Assembly: GCA_002422995.1 (NCBI GenBank)
Contig: DIUK01000139.1
Coordinates: 400 to 18,430, forward strand
DNA from: Rhodocyclaceae bacterium UBA6160
GTDB lineage: Bacteria; Pseudomonadota; Gammaproteobacteria; Burkholderiales; Rhodocyclaceae
Length of the DNA stretch: 18,031 nt
Reading direction: 5' to 3'
A program made the position numbers and the translations under genes. Below, piece after piece: positions 7,525-16,072 of this stretch. Position 1 is the stretch's first letter. Every line of letters starts with the position of its first letter. The notes beneath the pieces were generated by a model. The model saw only the letters and a list, made by a program, of their open reading frames with translations. It did no database searches and had not been told where the DNA came from.

Positions 7525-8598
7525 TCAATCAGTTGAAGGTCCTTGGTGTGTGTAGTTGTGCACTGCATGAATTAGAGCATTGACATTTTCTGGCGGGGTA
7601 AATTGCGAAATACCATGTCCTAAATTAAATACATGACCGGTATTTCCCTCACCAAATTGGCGCATTACCCGATGAGCTTCTGCAGCAACTTTTTCGGGTG
7701 CGGCAAACAAGGCCATGGGATCCAGATTACCCTGTAGTGCCACACGGTGACCAATCCGTGCACGGGCTTCGCCCAAATGCGTTGTCCAGTCCAGGCCAAC
7801 CGCATCACAACCGATATCGGCAATAGCTTCCAGCCATTGTCCACCGCCTTTGGTGAAGACGATGCAGGGAATGCGTTGACCATCGTGCGAACGCTTAAGG
7901 TCGGTCAAAATACGTTGCATGTAAGCCAGTGAAAACTCTCGATAGGCGGCATGCGACAAAACGCCGCCCCATGAATCAAACAACATGACAGCCTGGGCGC
8001 CGGATTCAATTTGCGCATTCAGGTAATTGACCACTGCAGTTGCCGTGACTTCCAATATGCGGTGAAGCAAGTCAGGCCGGTCGTACAGCATGGTTTTGAT
8101 GGTACGGTAGTCAGCCGAAGCGCCGCCTTCGACCATATAGCAGGCGAGTGTCCATGGGCTGCCGGAAAAGCCAATGAGGGGCACACTATTATTCAAGGCA
8201 CGACGAATTTCTGCCACGGCATCCATCACATAGCGTAAATGCACATTGGGGTCAGGTGCCGTCAGATCACGAATTTCCCATTCGCTACGCAAAGGCCGTT
8301 CGAATTTCGGCCCTTCGCCATCTGCAAAATAAAGCCCTAGCCCCATGGCGTCCGGCACGGTCAAGATGTCTGAAAACAAAATGGCAGCATCTAAATCAAA
8401 GCGTGCCAAAGGTTGCAAGGTGACTTCGCAGGCGAGCTGAGGGTTTTTGCACAAATTAAGAAAGCTGCCGGCACGTTTGCGGGTTTCGTTGTATTCAGGC
8501 AAATAGCGACCGGCTTGGCGCATGAGCCAGACAGGTGTGCGAGTGACGGGCTCGTGTAGCAAGGCGCGTAAAAAATTATCGTTTTGGGGGCGTGCCAT
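7525..8598 (-). CDS. hemE: Uroporphyrinogen decarboxylase
   Basis: Cytoplasmic enzyme of haem synthesis that removes four carboxyl groups from uroporphyrinogen III to give coproporphyrinogen III. The 357 residues match the family. Signatures: PVWLMRQAGRYLPEY (22-36, substrate-binding arginines), AAILFSDILTVPDAMG with catalytic Asp D77, GFSGSPWTLACYMVEGG, SWGGVLS, GNLDPMALF, and the C-terminal HVFNLGHGI with the conserved His. The ATG is preceded by GGGATT, a modest ribosome site. It is 133 bases downstream of ntrX and probably has its own promoter there, though none was clear. It lies upstream of priA in the same direction. Confidence 0.97.
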   Translation of the reverse strand: MARPQNDNFLRALLHEPVTRTPVWLMRQAGRYLPEYNETRKRAGSFLNLCKNPQLACEVTLQPLARFDLDAAILFSDILTVPDAMGLGLYFADGEGPKFERPLRSEWEIRDLTAPDPNVHLRYVMDAVAEIRRALNNSVPLIGFSGSPWTLACYMVEGGASADYRTIKTMLYDRPDLLHRILEVTATAVVNYLNAQIESGAQAVMLFDSWGGVLSHAAYREFSLAYMQRILTDLKRSHDGQRIPCIVFTKGGGQWLEAIADIGCDAVGLDWTTHLGEARARIGHRVALQGNLDPMALFAAPEKVAAEAHRVMRQFGEGNTGHVFNLGHGISQFTPPENVNALIHAVHNYTHQGPSTD

Positions 8599-8731
8599 GA
8601 AAAATCCCGCAGAATAAAAGCGCGATTATCGCATTACAGTGGTGCCGTGCAGGTAAATGACCGTACCCACACGAGTGGGTGCCTTGCGTACAGATTTGTT
8701 CAAGACCAAGTTGGATTTACTGGTAATGGTG

Positions 8732-9967
8732 TTATCGCAAACCAAGATCTTTGAGCTTGCGATACAAGTGTGTGCGTTCCAGGCCTGTTTTTTCAGCCAA
8801 TTTCACCATGTTGCCATCGACTTGAACAAGGTGGTGTTCAAAGTAGACTCTTTCAAAAGCTTCGCGGGCTTCTCGCAGGGGTTGTTGAATGATGTTGGGT
8901 GCAAGGTGGTGTGTCAATTCAGCGTCATGGCCTGCGGGGAAAAGTAATTGACGTACTTCGTCTGCAGAGATTTCTTCACTGAGTGCTGATATGGCGAGAG
9001 ATTTGACCGCAGCACGAAGAGCGACGTAGCCATCAGTCCAGGCGTGATGCCGGAGTACATTCAACGCGCCGGTTGAAAAGCGACGCAAGGGTACGGCTTC
9101 TTCTTCAGCCAGGAAAGTCAATAAATGTGTGGCGATGTCAGGCACTTCGTCTTTGAGTTCAGCGATTGAGGGAACGCCCAGTACAGACTCAAACAAGCGG
9201 TGAATTTCATTTTCTTCCCAGCCATGCGCGGCGAGGCTGGCAGGTTCGTGCGTCGTCGCAACAACCATGCGCAAACGATGCTTGGACAGGCGCTCGGCAG
9301 CAAAGAGCAGATTTTTCTGTTGCAAACGGTTTAGCCGGGCAAGTTCTTCACACCAGAGTAATCCATCTGCCAAAGTGGCGAGTTTGTCGAGATCAATGGG
9401 TTCTAGTTCATTGGCCAAGTTCAGGACAGGTTTATTGGTGTTTTGCGCCGAGAGCGCAACCAATTCCACAATGCCGCCAGGTGCTGAACGGAGTAAAAGC
9501 AACGGATTGTTAGAAAGGAGTTGATCAAACCGGCGTTTCAGGTCACGTAATGCGCCAGGGCGAGTAAATGCAGATAATGAAAGTGCGCCCCGACTTTTTT
9601 TACCAGTGCGGTCAAGTGATTTTTTGACGGTCTGCAATAGTTTTTGCATGCCGATGGGTTTTTCTAAAAAATCCAGCGCGCCAATGCGTGTGGCTTCAAC
9701 TGCTGTATCAATAGTGGCATGGCCTGACATCATGACCACCGGCGTGGACAACTGACCATGTGCCGCCCACTCCTTGAGCAAGCTGATGCCGTCCATTTCC
9801 GGCATCCAGATATCAAGCAAAATCAAGTCAGGTTGTGCTTCGGCGCGTAATACATTGGCTTGGGCTGCATTTTCAGCAAGGACGACATCGTAGCCTTCGT
9901 CACGCAAAATTTCAGAAAGCAGTTCGCGTATCCCGATTTCATCATCAACAATGAGTATTTTTGCCAT
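8732..9967 (-). CDS. NtrX-like response regulator with degenerate AAA+ domain
   Basis: Partner regulator of the NtrY-like kinase just upstream (two-base gap; AGGA ribosome site overlaps its stop). The 411 residues comprise an intact receiver domain (about 1-120: DDE at 8-10, phospho-acceptor D52 in LLDIWMPEMDG, S81, K103 in LEKP), a middle region in the position of the sigma-54 activator AAA+ domain (about 140-345), and a C-terminal Fis-type helix-turn-helix (about 366-411, KLAEKTGLERTHLYRKLKDLG). The middle part has no Walker A (LLLLRSAPGGIVELVALS stands there), no GAFTGA and no clear Walker B, so it cannot be a normal sigma-54 activator. It may act by DNA binding alone. The gene resembles ntrX by order and ends, hence no firm symbol. 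Confidence 0.88.
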   Translation of the reverse strand: MAKILIVDDEIGIRELLSEILRDEGYDVVLAENAAQANVLRAEAQPDLILLDIWMPEMDGISLLKEWAAHGQLSTPVVMMSGHATIDTAVEATRIGALDFLEKPIGMQKLLQTVKKSLDRTGKKSRGALSLSAFTRPGALRDLKRRFDQLLSNNPLLLLRSAPGGIVELVALSAQNTNKPVLNLANELEPIDLDKLATLADGLLWCEELARLNRLQQKNLLFAAERLSKHRLRMVVATTHEPASLAAHGWEENEIHRLFESVLGVPSIAELKDEVPDIATHLLTFLAEEEAVPLRRFSTGALNVLRHHAWTDGYVALRAAVKSLAISALSEEISADEVRQLLFPAGHDAELTHHLAPNIIQQPLREAREAFERVYFEHHLVQVDGNMVKLAEKTGLERTHLYRKLKDLGLR

Positions 9968-9969
9968 GG

Positions 9970-12108
9970 TTATCCTAAATCTTTGTTTTCTTCAGTCGCT
10001 GTGAGTAGCCATAAGTGCACGAGGCCGCCGCCATCGGCATGGTTTGACAAGCGAATATCGCCGCCATGATCTTCGATGATTTTTTTGACAATGGCTAATC
10101 CTAAGCCTGTGCCTTTGGTTTTCGTGGTGACGTAAGGTTCAAAAGCCCGTGCTAATAATTGCGGTGCAAAGCCTGGGCCGTTATCGTGCATCGTGAGGCA
10201 AAGTCGTTTTTCTTCAAGTGTTATTTGAATATCAATACGGGGTTGCGCGACATTGATTAGCGCGTCTTGTGCATTGGCAAAAAGGTTGTGCAGTACTTGG
10301 CGTAATTGGTTGGGGTCAGCGATGACATTCATGTTTATTTGCTGAAAAGTCGGCGCTGGCGAGACGGCGATTTGCGTTGCGGTATTGTCATATAAAGCCA
10401 AAAGATCGGTCAATAATGCATGCAGGTTAACCACCTGAAGTTGCGGTGGTGGCGTGCGTGCATAGTCGCGGAAGTCATTGACCATATTTTTGAGCGCCTC
10501 GACTTGGGTGATGATGGTTGTAGTGGCACGATCAAGCAGTGCGCGGGCGGGCTCGTCCAAGGTATCGCTGAGCTTCATTTGCAAACGTTCAGCAGAGAGT
10601 TGAATGGGGGTGAGCGGGTTTTTGATTTCATGGGCCAGGCGTTGAGCAACCTCTGCCCAAGCCGCAGCGCGCTGGGCTGAAATTAAACGGGTGATATCGT
10701 CAAACACGACGACAAATCCTGCTCCTGTACCTGGTAGCGATGTGCCTCGAATGAGCAAGGTTTGGGCTGCTTGTTGCTGGTTGTGATCAAGCGCCAGCTG
10801 TAGTTGCCATTCGGTTGTGTGCTGGTTGAATTGTTCAAGCAAGGCGGTTGCCAGTACCTGATGGCGAGGCCATTGGTCGAGTGGAATTTCTTCAAAAGTT
10901 TTTAATTCATCTTGCAAAATAGTGAGCGCGCCACGGTTAGCTGCGCGCAAATGATAGTCCCCGCTAAAGGCCAGTACGCCAGCGGATAAATTGCCTAGTA
11001 CGCTTTCCAGATACGCTTGAGCCGCTTCGGTTTTTTTACGCTGGAGGTTGGTTTCAGCTCGGGCATCGCTCAACTGTTGTGTCATTTTGTTGAACGACCG
11101 CGTAAGTAGTCCTAATTCATCAGAAGTTTCAATAATTGTGCGCGGAGTGAAATCGCCTGCTGAAACGGCACGCGTGCCCTCGGCCAGAATCAATAAAGGT
11201 TGGGCCAGGCGGTCGGCAAGTAAAAAAGCCAGTGCAATAGCCGCAAATAAAGCCAGCATCAGCGTGAGCGTTAGAGTCAGCGTGTAAATTCGCTTGAGTC
11301 CACTGCGACCTAATTGCAGTTCCTGATAATTGCGATAACCGGTTTCAGCGCTGTGGGCATTTTCTGCAATTGTCGGCGGGACCTGCTGCGTGAGCTGCAA
11401 AATGTGTGGTTCGAATTCAAGCAAATGGGGCGTATTGGCAATGACTGGCACCAAGGTGCGAATTACTAACGCATCTTGTTTTTCGTCAATAACTGCTATG
11501 CCACGGCCAAGACGCGCTTCACGCAGCTCGCTGGTGCTGGGGATCGGCGGTAATAACTTTGTCAAGTCGTCATTGCTGTTGGCAAGCACTTGTCCAGTGA
11601 GAGTAAACAAGGTTGCTGAATCTGCATTGGTTTGTTCACGCAACCGCGAGAGTGCCAGCGAAGCGGATTGATTGTCGCCTAATTCAAATGCAGCACGGCG
11701 AGTTTTTTCCAGCAGGTCGGTTTGCAAATTGTTGAGCACGCTGCGCCCTAGCGCTAAGCCCCCTTCCAAGGCGCGATCAACACGAACATCAAACCACGAG
11801 TCGATACTATTGACGGCGAATTGCATGGAAACCGAATACACCAGTACACCGGGCAACACAGCCATTACCGCTAACATGACGAGTAGCCGTGCACGTAAGC
11901 GGGCACCAAAAACACCGGCTTTGAAATCACGGCGCAAACGCAGCAGTTGTAGCGAGACCATCATGAGCATGGCAAATGCCACGACGCCATTCAAGACAAG
12001 CAGCCAAGGGTAATACTGTGCAAATAATGGGGTGTTGCCAGTTGTAAATGTCATTAAAAATAACAATACAGTGGCTAAGATGGCCGCCAAAATAAAAGCC
12101 AGTTTCAT
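9970..12108 (-). CDS. NtrY-like membrane sensor histidine kinase
   Basis: Sensor kinase of 712 residues, autophosphorylating on histidine and probably passing phosphate to the NtrX-like regulator. Order: three membrane helices (about 2-20, 33-57, 74-98), a periplasmic sensor region (about 100-273), a fourth helix (275-298), HAMP (about 300-350), a PAS domain (about 360-475), HisKA with H493 in RLAHEIKNPLTP, and HATPase with N612, DNGPG (642-646) and GTGLGLA (666-672). I chose ATG 12108 because it overlaps the stop of the DUF4390 gene as ATGA; the frame stays open 75 bases further upstream but only through coding DNA of that gene. An eight-G run lies just before the start. The stretch SPAPTF is encoded by a copy of the dispersed repeat, in a poorly conserved linker. 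Confidence 0.93.
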   Translation of the reverse strand: MKLAFILAAILATVLLFLMTFTTGNTPLFAQYYPWLLVLNGVVAFAMLMMVSLQLLRLRRDFKAGVFGARLRARLLVMLAVMAVLPGVLVYSVSMQFAVNSIDSWFDVRVDRALEGGLALGRSVLNNLQTDLLEKTRRAAFELGDNQSASLALSRLREQTNADSATLFTLTGQVLANSNDDLTKLLPPIPSTSELREARLGRGIAVIDEKQDALVIRTLVPVIANTPHLLEFEPHILQLTQQVPPTIAENAHSAETGYRNYQELQLGRSGLKRIYTLTLTLTLMLALFAAIALAFLLADRLAQPLLILAEGTRAVSAGDFTPRTIIETSDELGLLTRSFNKMTQQLSDARAETNLQRKKTEAAQAYLESVLGNLSAGVLAFSGDYHLRAANRGALTILQDELKTFEEIPLDQWPRHQVLATALLEQFNQHTTEWQLQLALDHNQQQAAQTLLIRGTSLPGTGAGFVVVFDDITRLISAQRAAAWAEVAQRLAHEIKNPLTPIQLSAERLQMKLSDTLDEPARALLDRATTTIITQVEALKNMVNDFRDYARTPPPQLQVVNLHALLTDLLALYDNTATQIAVSPAPTFQQINMNVIADPNQLRQVLHNLFANAQDALINVAQPRIDIQITLEEKRLCLTMHDNGPGFAPQLLARAFEPYVTTKTKGTGLGLAIVKKIIEDHGGDIRLSNHADGGGLVHLWLLTATEENKDLG
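10346..10369 (+). repeat. Dispersed 24-bp repeat, copy 3 (in ntrY-like gene)
   Basis: Core AAAGTCGGCGCTGG followed by CGAGACGGCG, antisense to the kinase gene, encoding AVSPAPTF. The codon frame differs from that in ubiJ and rsmB. Confidence 0.82.
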
Positions 12109-12770
12109 GGCGTGCCCCCCCCTGAATTCGCTGTGGTGGAGGCGACAAATGACCACTCGTTGGTTTTTGTGCTTAACCGCCAATCGCTGTTGGTGAGGGC
12201 ATCAATTTGAAAAGGTTTGGGTAACTGGTTTTGGTTGAGCGAAAGTCGTACCCGAGCGACATAAGTTTCGCCAGGTATGAGCCGTCGCCGTTCAACCAGT
12301 GGCAAGCCATTGATGCGCGACATGGCGCGCAGGGCATCGCCGAGTTTTTCGAAATTTTGATACAAGCTGCTGCCGTCTTGTATTGCATTGGTGACACGCG
12401 CAAGACGATACTGCTGTGTCAGGCTGTGATAACTTAAACGATATATAAAGCTGCGTGTGACGATGTGCTCATTTACCCAGTATTTTCTTGGCCGCTCAAT
12501 AACGGTTTCAAAGTCAAAATACAGTGGTATTCCGTGCGTAATGACATCTTCCAGACGACGCCCCAAATCAATATTGAATTGTGCCGATAATGCGTAATGT
12601 TCGTCTGTAGTGACGATGCTGGCTTGCTTGGCTTCAATGTCTTCAGCATGGGCGACAGGTGTTACGCCAAGGCTTGCGCCAAGGAAAAATAGGCTCATCA
12701 AGCCGAACGCACAGGATAGATAGGTGCGCCTGATCCGGGCGTGGTAGCCAGCGAACCAGCGCCGCATCAT
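12105..12770 (-). CDS. DUF4390 periplasmic protein
   Basis: Exported protein of the DUF4390 family, 221 residues from ATG 12770. I chose this start because it lies 13 bases after the rsmB stop with GGCGGG upstream; the open frame extends to 12860 only by running into rsmB. A signal peptide with hydrophobic core (LSCAFGLMSLFFLGASLGV) ends at a likely cleavage site VAHA|ED near residue 43. The mature part shows alternating beta-like segments (YALSAQFNIDLGRRLEDVI, then GIPLYFDFETVIERPRKYW). Function is unknown; in betaproteobacteria it regularly sits between rsmB and ntrY and may modulate the sensor. Its stop overlaps the kinase start, and a G8 run lies four codons before the stop. Confidence 0.87.
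   Translation of the reverse strand: MMRRWFAGYHARIRRTYLSCAFGLMSLFFLGASLGVTPVAHAEDIEAKQASIVTTDEHYALSAQFNIDLGRRLEDVITHGIPLYFDFETVIERPRKYWVNEHIVTRSFIYRLSYHSLTQQYRLARVTNAIQDGSSLYQNFEKLGDALRAMSRINGLPLVERRRLIPGETYVARVRLSLNQNQLPKPFQIDALTNSDWRLSTKTNEWSFVASTTANSGGGTP
12115..12122 (-). repeat. Homopolymer G8 at the DUF4390/ntrY junction
   Basis: Eight consecutive G on the minus strand (C on +) in the last codons of the DUF4390 gene. A -1 shift here, or one extra G, joins the DUF4390 frame directly to the kinase frame, which is open through this point. Confidence 0.75.
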
Positions 12771-12783
12771 GTACCCGCCGGGG

Positions 12784-14157
12784 CTAGATTTTTTGCAGTA
12801 GCGCGTAAAAAAAGCCGTCATGGTCGGCAGTGGGTAAAAGCTGCATAAAGGGCGCGGCATTCATCGGCAGGCGCCGGGCATTGGAATGACGGCTGATAAA
12901 CGCCGCCACTTGAGCATCATTTTCGGCATTAAAAACGGAACACGTGGCATAAAGCATTTTGCCACCTGGGGCAAGCGTTTGCCACAGTGCATCAATAATG
13001 CGTGCCTGAGTACGTACAAAACCCTCAATATCGGTGGCGCGGCGTAACCATTTAGCATCGGGATGGCGACGCACGACGCCGGACGCCGAGCACGGCACAT
13101 CAGCCAGAATGCGATCGAAAGGCTGGCCATCCCACCAAGTGCCGGGCAAGGCAGCGTCCCCCGTGCGAATGACGATATTGTCCGCCTTTAGTCCCAAGCG
13201 GCTGACATTTTCCGCAATGCGCGCGGTACGCACCGGGTCTGAATCCAGCGCGAGCAAATGGATGTCTGCGCTTTCCAGCAAATGCGCGGCCTTGCCGCCA
13301 GGAGCAGCGCAGGCGTCTAGCACACGTTGCCCCGCGCTGACATCAAGAAGCTGTGCTGCGCGCTGCGCACCGGCGTCTTGCACCGAACAAAGGCCTTGGG
13401 CAAAGCCTGGAATTTGCGCCACAGGCAGTGGTTTTTCAAGTCGCCAGCCAACACTTCCTTCAGCATGTGCTTGCAAACCCGCAGCATTGAGTTGATCAGA
13501 AAAGTCGGCGCTGGTGACACGGCGGCAATTCACCCGTAAGGTCATTGGTGGATGGGTATTGTTGGCTGCAAGAATGGCTTGCCAGTGCGGCGGGTGATCT
13601 TTTTTGACTCGCGTTATCCACCAATCAGGATGTTGCCAGTGTGCTGCCAGATTGATTTTGGCGCGCGTTAATAAGCTGTCTTTTTGCCGCAGAAAATTGC
13701 GCAGCACACCATTCACCAAGCCTTTGTAGTTTCCTGCCGCAATGCCCGCAGCTGCTGTGACGGCTTGGTCCACAATCACATAAGCCTGCTCCGGTCGCGC
13801 TTCCAGGCGGGCCAGAGCAACCAGCAACAAACAGCGAATGTGAACATCTGCAATCGGCTTGGTCATGAGCTGAGCGAGAAAAAAATCTCCGCGCCCAAAA
13901 CTGCGCAGTGTGGCATAAGCCAGATCCATCACGGCAGCGCGCAAAGTGCCGCTAAGCTCACCTGCAAGTATCGGGTCGGCAAGCGCTGCATCGAGCGTGC
14001 GGCCAGTGAGCACCGCAGTGATAATCTTAGCCGCGCCGGACAACGCCGGGGCTAAGGTTGCGGATGTGTGAGCAAGCTGCGCGGCAACGTGGGGAGGAGA
14101 TGAATTCAAAGCAGGCAGAAGGGGGAAAGGTTTTAAGAGAGATTGGCGACATGTCAA
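12784..14157 (-). CDS. rsmB: 16S rRNA (cytosine-967-C5)-methyltransferase
   Basis: SAM-dependent RNA methyltransferase that makes m5C967 in 16S rRNA. From the upstream end of the frame it is 457 residues, against about 430 in E. coli. An N-terminal NusB-like RNA-binding domain (about 40-165; VIVDQAV, NGVLRNFLR) precedes the Rossmann methyltransferase domain, with SAM motif VLDACAAPGGKAAHLL (279-294), ADVPCSASGVVRRHPD with C356, and YATCSVF with C406, the two cysteines of this enzyme class. The start is uncertain: 14157 is TTG with no clear ribosome site, and a further TTG lies at residue 17; the conserved part begins near residue 40. SADFSD near residue 216 is encoded by a copy of the dispersed repeat. 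DUF4390 follows after 13 bases. Confidence 0.94.
   Translation of the reverse strand: MTCRQSLLKPFPLLPALNSSPPHVAAQLAHTSATLAPALSGAAKIITAVLTGRTLDAALADPILAGELSGTLRAAVMDLAYATLRSFGRGDFFLAQLMTKPIADVHIRCLLLVALARLEARPEQAYVIVDQAVTAAAGIAAGNYKGLVNGVLRNFLRQKDSLLTRAKINLAAHWQHPDWWITRVKKDHPPHWQAILAANNTHPPMTLRVNCRRVTSADFSDQLNAAGLQAHAEGSVGWRLEKPLPVAQIPGFAQGLCSVQDAGAQRAAQLLDVSAGQRVLDACAAPGGKAAHLLESADIHLLALDSDPVRTARIAENVSRLGLKADNIVIRTGDAALPGTWWDGQPFDRILADVPCSASGVVRRHPDAKWLRRATDIEGFVRTQARIIDALWQTLAPGGKMLYATCSVFNAENDAQVAAFISRHSNARRLPMNAAPFMQLLPTADHDGFFYALLQKI
13501..13524 (+). repeat. Dispersed 24-bp repeat, copy 4 (in rsmB)
   Basis: Core AAAGTCGGCGCTGG followed by TGACACGGCG, antisense to rsmB, encoding RVTSADF in a variable stretch between the NusB-like and methyltransferase domains. 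By eye, alignment with E. coli RsmB shows replaced rather than inserted residues. Confidence 0.82.
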
Positions 14158-14266
14158 ATTGGCAACATGTGCGACACGTTTATGTTGCTAGTCTACCTTG
14201 CCCGGCGTAAAGCTTACTTTTTTCATCTGGTCAGGCGTTGATTGCAGCCACTTTTATCCTTAATTT

Positions 14267-15109
14267 CTAGTGCATCGAACGCAAGCGTGCCACGCGCTCT
14301 TCAGTGCTTGGATGGGTTGAAAACAAGCCGCGCAGGCCACGGCCAGAGAGTGGATTCATAATCATCATTTGTGCTGTTTCAGGGTGTGCATCGGCTGTAT
14401 CCATCGGAATGCCGCGAGCATAAGCATCAATTTTGGTCAGCGCATCAGCCAAGGCATCGGGATCGCCGGAAATTTCTGCACCGCCGCGATCCGCTTCAAA
14501 TTCCCGCGCGCGTGAAATCGCCATTTGAATCAGGCTGGCCGCCAACGGCGCCAGAATCATCACCAGAATGCCGACGACAGGATTGTGCGAGCGGCCATTT
14601 TCATCGCGACCACCAAAGAACATGGCAAAGTTGGCCAGCATCGAAATCGCACCCGCCATCGTCGCGCTGATGGTCGAAATCAAGATATCCCGATGTTTCA
14701 CGTGCGCTAATTCATGTGCCATCACCCCGCGCAACTCACGCGCTGAGAGCATCTGCACGATGCCTGTAGTAGCGGCCACTGCCGCATGCGCCGGATTGCG
14801 ACCCGTGGCAAAGGCGTTCGGCTGGGCTTGGTCAATTAAATATACCTTGGGCATTGGCAGATCGGCGCGTGCGGCAAGCTCTTTGACCATGTTGTACAAA
14901 TAAGGCGAACTGACTTCATCGACTTCCTGTGCGTTGTACATGCGCAACACCATTTTGTCAGAGAACCAATAGGAAAAAATATTCATCCCGCCGCCGATAA
15001 GCAAGGCAATCATCATGCCCTGTGCACCGCCGAGGCTAGCACCAATGGCACCAAATAACGCCAAAATGCCCGCCATGAGAATGGAGGTTTTTAACCAGTT
15101 ACCTAACAT
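14267..15109 (-). CDS. htpX: Membrane zinc metalloprotease HtpX
   Basis: Inner-membrane M48-family zinc endopeptidase with its active site on the cytoplasmic side, involved in membrane protein quality control. Length is 280 residues from ATG 15109, chosen because GGGAG lies six bases upstream and the protein then begins MLGNWLKTSILMAG like its relatives; the frame is open 72 bases further up. Two N-terminal helices (about 7-27 and 31-50), the zinc motif HELAH (132-136), two more hydrophobic segments (about 144-168 and 176-196) and the third zinc ligand E203 in SRAREFEADRGG are visible, with the conserved C-terminal FSTHPSTEERVARL. It lies 109 bases upstream of rsmB and diverges from the PuuD-like gene. 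Confidence 0.96.
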   Translation of the reverse strand: MLGNWLKTSILMAGILALFGAIGASLGGAQGMMIALLIGGGMNIFSYWFSDKMVLRMYNAQEVDEVSSPYLYNMVKELAARADLPMPKVYLIDQAQPNAFATGRNPAHAAVAATTGIVQMLSARELRGVMAHELAHVKHRDILISTISATMAGAISMLANFAMFFGGRDENGRSHNPVVGILVMILAPLAASLIQMAISRAREFEADRGGAEISGDPDALADALTKIDAYARGIPMDTADAHPETAQMMIMNPLSGRGLRGLFSTHPSTEERVARLRSMH

Positions 15110-15333
15110 TTTTACTCCCATCAAAGGTTTGAAAAATAAGACAATCATTGTATTACCCGCACTTAGATAGTTGTCGAACAAGAAAATTCAATCGGCGGTA
15201 TTTTCCAATCAGATCAAAAGAGCCGGGAATGGACACGCATTCGCGTTAATATTCGTTTTGCGGCAAAAGTAGTGCGCCGCAATATTAAGTGGCACTACAG
15301 TTAACTATGAATTTCAACTAGGGAGGGTTGTTA

Positions 15334-15912
15334 ATGTCAATCATTTTTCAATCATTGGGTCGTACCGTTATTGCAGGTATTGTTATTTTGGCGTTGTTGC
15401 TGTTTTTTGTCGGTAACGGTTTAACCAACGGCATGGCACACGCCATTGGCCTACGCTGGCTGCATGTAGGCAGCGGCGTCATGTGGATTGGTTTGCTGTG
15501 GTATTTCAACTTCGTGCAAATTCCGTCCATGCCAAAAATTCCGGACGAGCAAAAGCCCGCCATCAGCAAAGTCATCGCCCCAACCGCGCTATTCTGGTTC
15601 CGTTGGTCTGCGCTGGCTACTGTGGTGACTGGTCTGCTGGTCGCCATGACTTCCGGCTATCTGGTGCATGCACTCACCTTAACGGAAGGTGTGCGCACGA
15701 TCGGCATTGGCATGTGGATGGCATTGCTCATGGCGTTTAACGTCTGGTTCATCATCTGGCCGAACCAGAAAAAAGCCTTGGGCATTGTGGTAGTTGAAGC
15801 CGCAGAAAAAGCCAAAGCTGCCCGCATGGCCATGTTGACCTCACGCTTTAACACCATGCTCTCTATCGCCATGTTGTATTGCATGGTTGCCCAGCAAAAC
15901 GGCGGCCTGTAA
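15334..15912 (+). CDS. PuuD-like (urate oxidase N-terminal type) membrane protein
   Basis: Integral membrane protein of 192 residues related to the membrane domain of PuuD-type urate hydroxylases. ATG 15334 is chosen because GGGAGG lies seven bases upstream; a TTG six bases earlier is in frame. Four to five hydrophobic helices are visible (about 11-30, 42-62, 85-110, 121-143, 170-187). Family motifs are RWLHVGSGVMWIGLLWYFNF with H44, FWFRWSALATVVTGLL, and MAFNVWFIIWPNQKK. The C-terminal cytochrome c domain of full-length PuuD is absent and no purine-degradation genes are near, so urate oxidation should not be assumed; short versions are common and uncharacterised. Divergent from htpX, and followed by a strong terminator. 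Confidence 0.82.
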   Translation: MSIIFQSLGRTVIAGIVILALLLFFVGNGLTNGMAHAIGLRWLHVGSGVMWIGLLWYFNFVQIPSMPKIPDEQKPAISKVIAPTALFWFRWSALATVVTGLLVAMTSGYLVHALTLTEGVRTIGIGMWMALLMAFNVWFIIWPNQKKALGIVVVEAAEKAKAARMAMLTSRFNTMLSIAMLYCMVAQQNGGL

Positions 15913-15934
15913 AACATCTGCATCGGTATGAAAT

Positions 15935-15967
15935 AAAAAAGGGCGCGAAAATTTCGCGCCCTTTTTT
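15935..15967. terminator. Strong rho-independent terminator after the PuuD-like gene
   Basis: GGGCGCGAAA and TTTCGCGCCC form a ten-base stem around a single A, flanked by six A and six T. The real hairpin will open a few bases at the tip. It is symmetrical, so it may stop transcription from both sides. It marks the boundary between core genes and the accessory stretch to its right. Confidence 0.93.
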
Positions 15968-16072
15968 ATGGAATTGACAGCATTCATCCTTTAAAAAATA
16001 GGGATGGAAGCTTTTTTGGGTGAGCTGATACGTAGTTGCTGATTCACATTAAGCCAGCCAAATACAACGGTA

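Noticed and set aside
7281..8661. Direct repeat AGGTAAATGAC at 7281-7291 and 8651-8661, on both sides of hemE.
   Set aside because: Eleven bases only, with unrelated flanks; no sign of insertion or duplication of hemE.
8664..8679. Small hairpin ACCCAC-ACGA-GTGGGT between ntrX and hemE.
   Set aside because: A six-base stem without a T run on either strand; too weak for a terminator and no operator evidence.
12755..12763. CCAGCGCCG, a partial match to the 24-bp repeat, at the start of the DUF4390 gene.
   Set aside because: Only nine bases match and the rest of the repeat is absent; also similar eight-base matches at 3573 and 5668. Treated as chance.
15258..15286. TTGCGG-17-AATATT upstream of the PuuD-like gene as a promoter.
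   Set aside because: Both boxes match the consensus poorly (3 and 4 of 6); not distinguishable from chance.
15974..15979. Perfect -35 TTGACA just right of the terminator, perhaps a promoter for the vapC remnant.
   Set aside because: No acceptable -10 at 16-18 bases (AATAGG at best).
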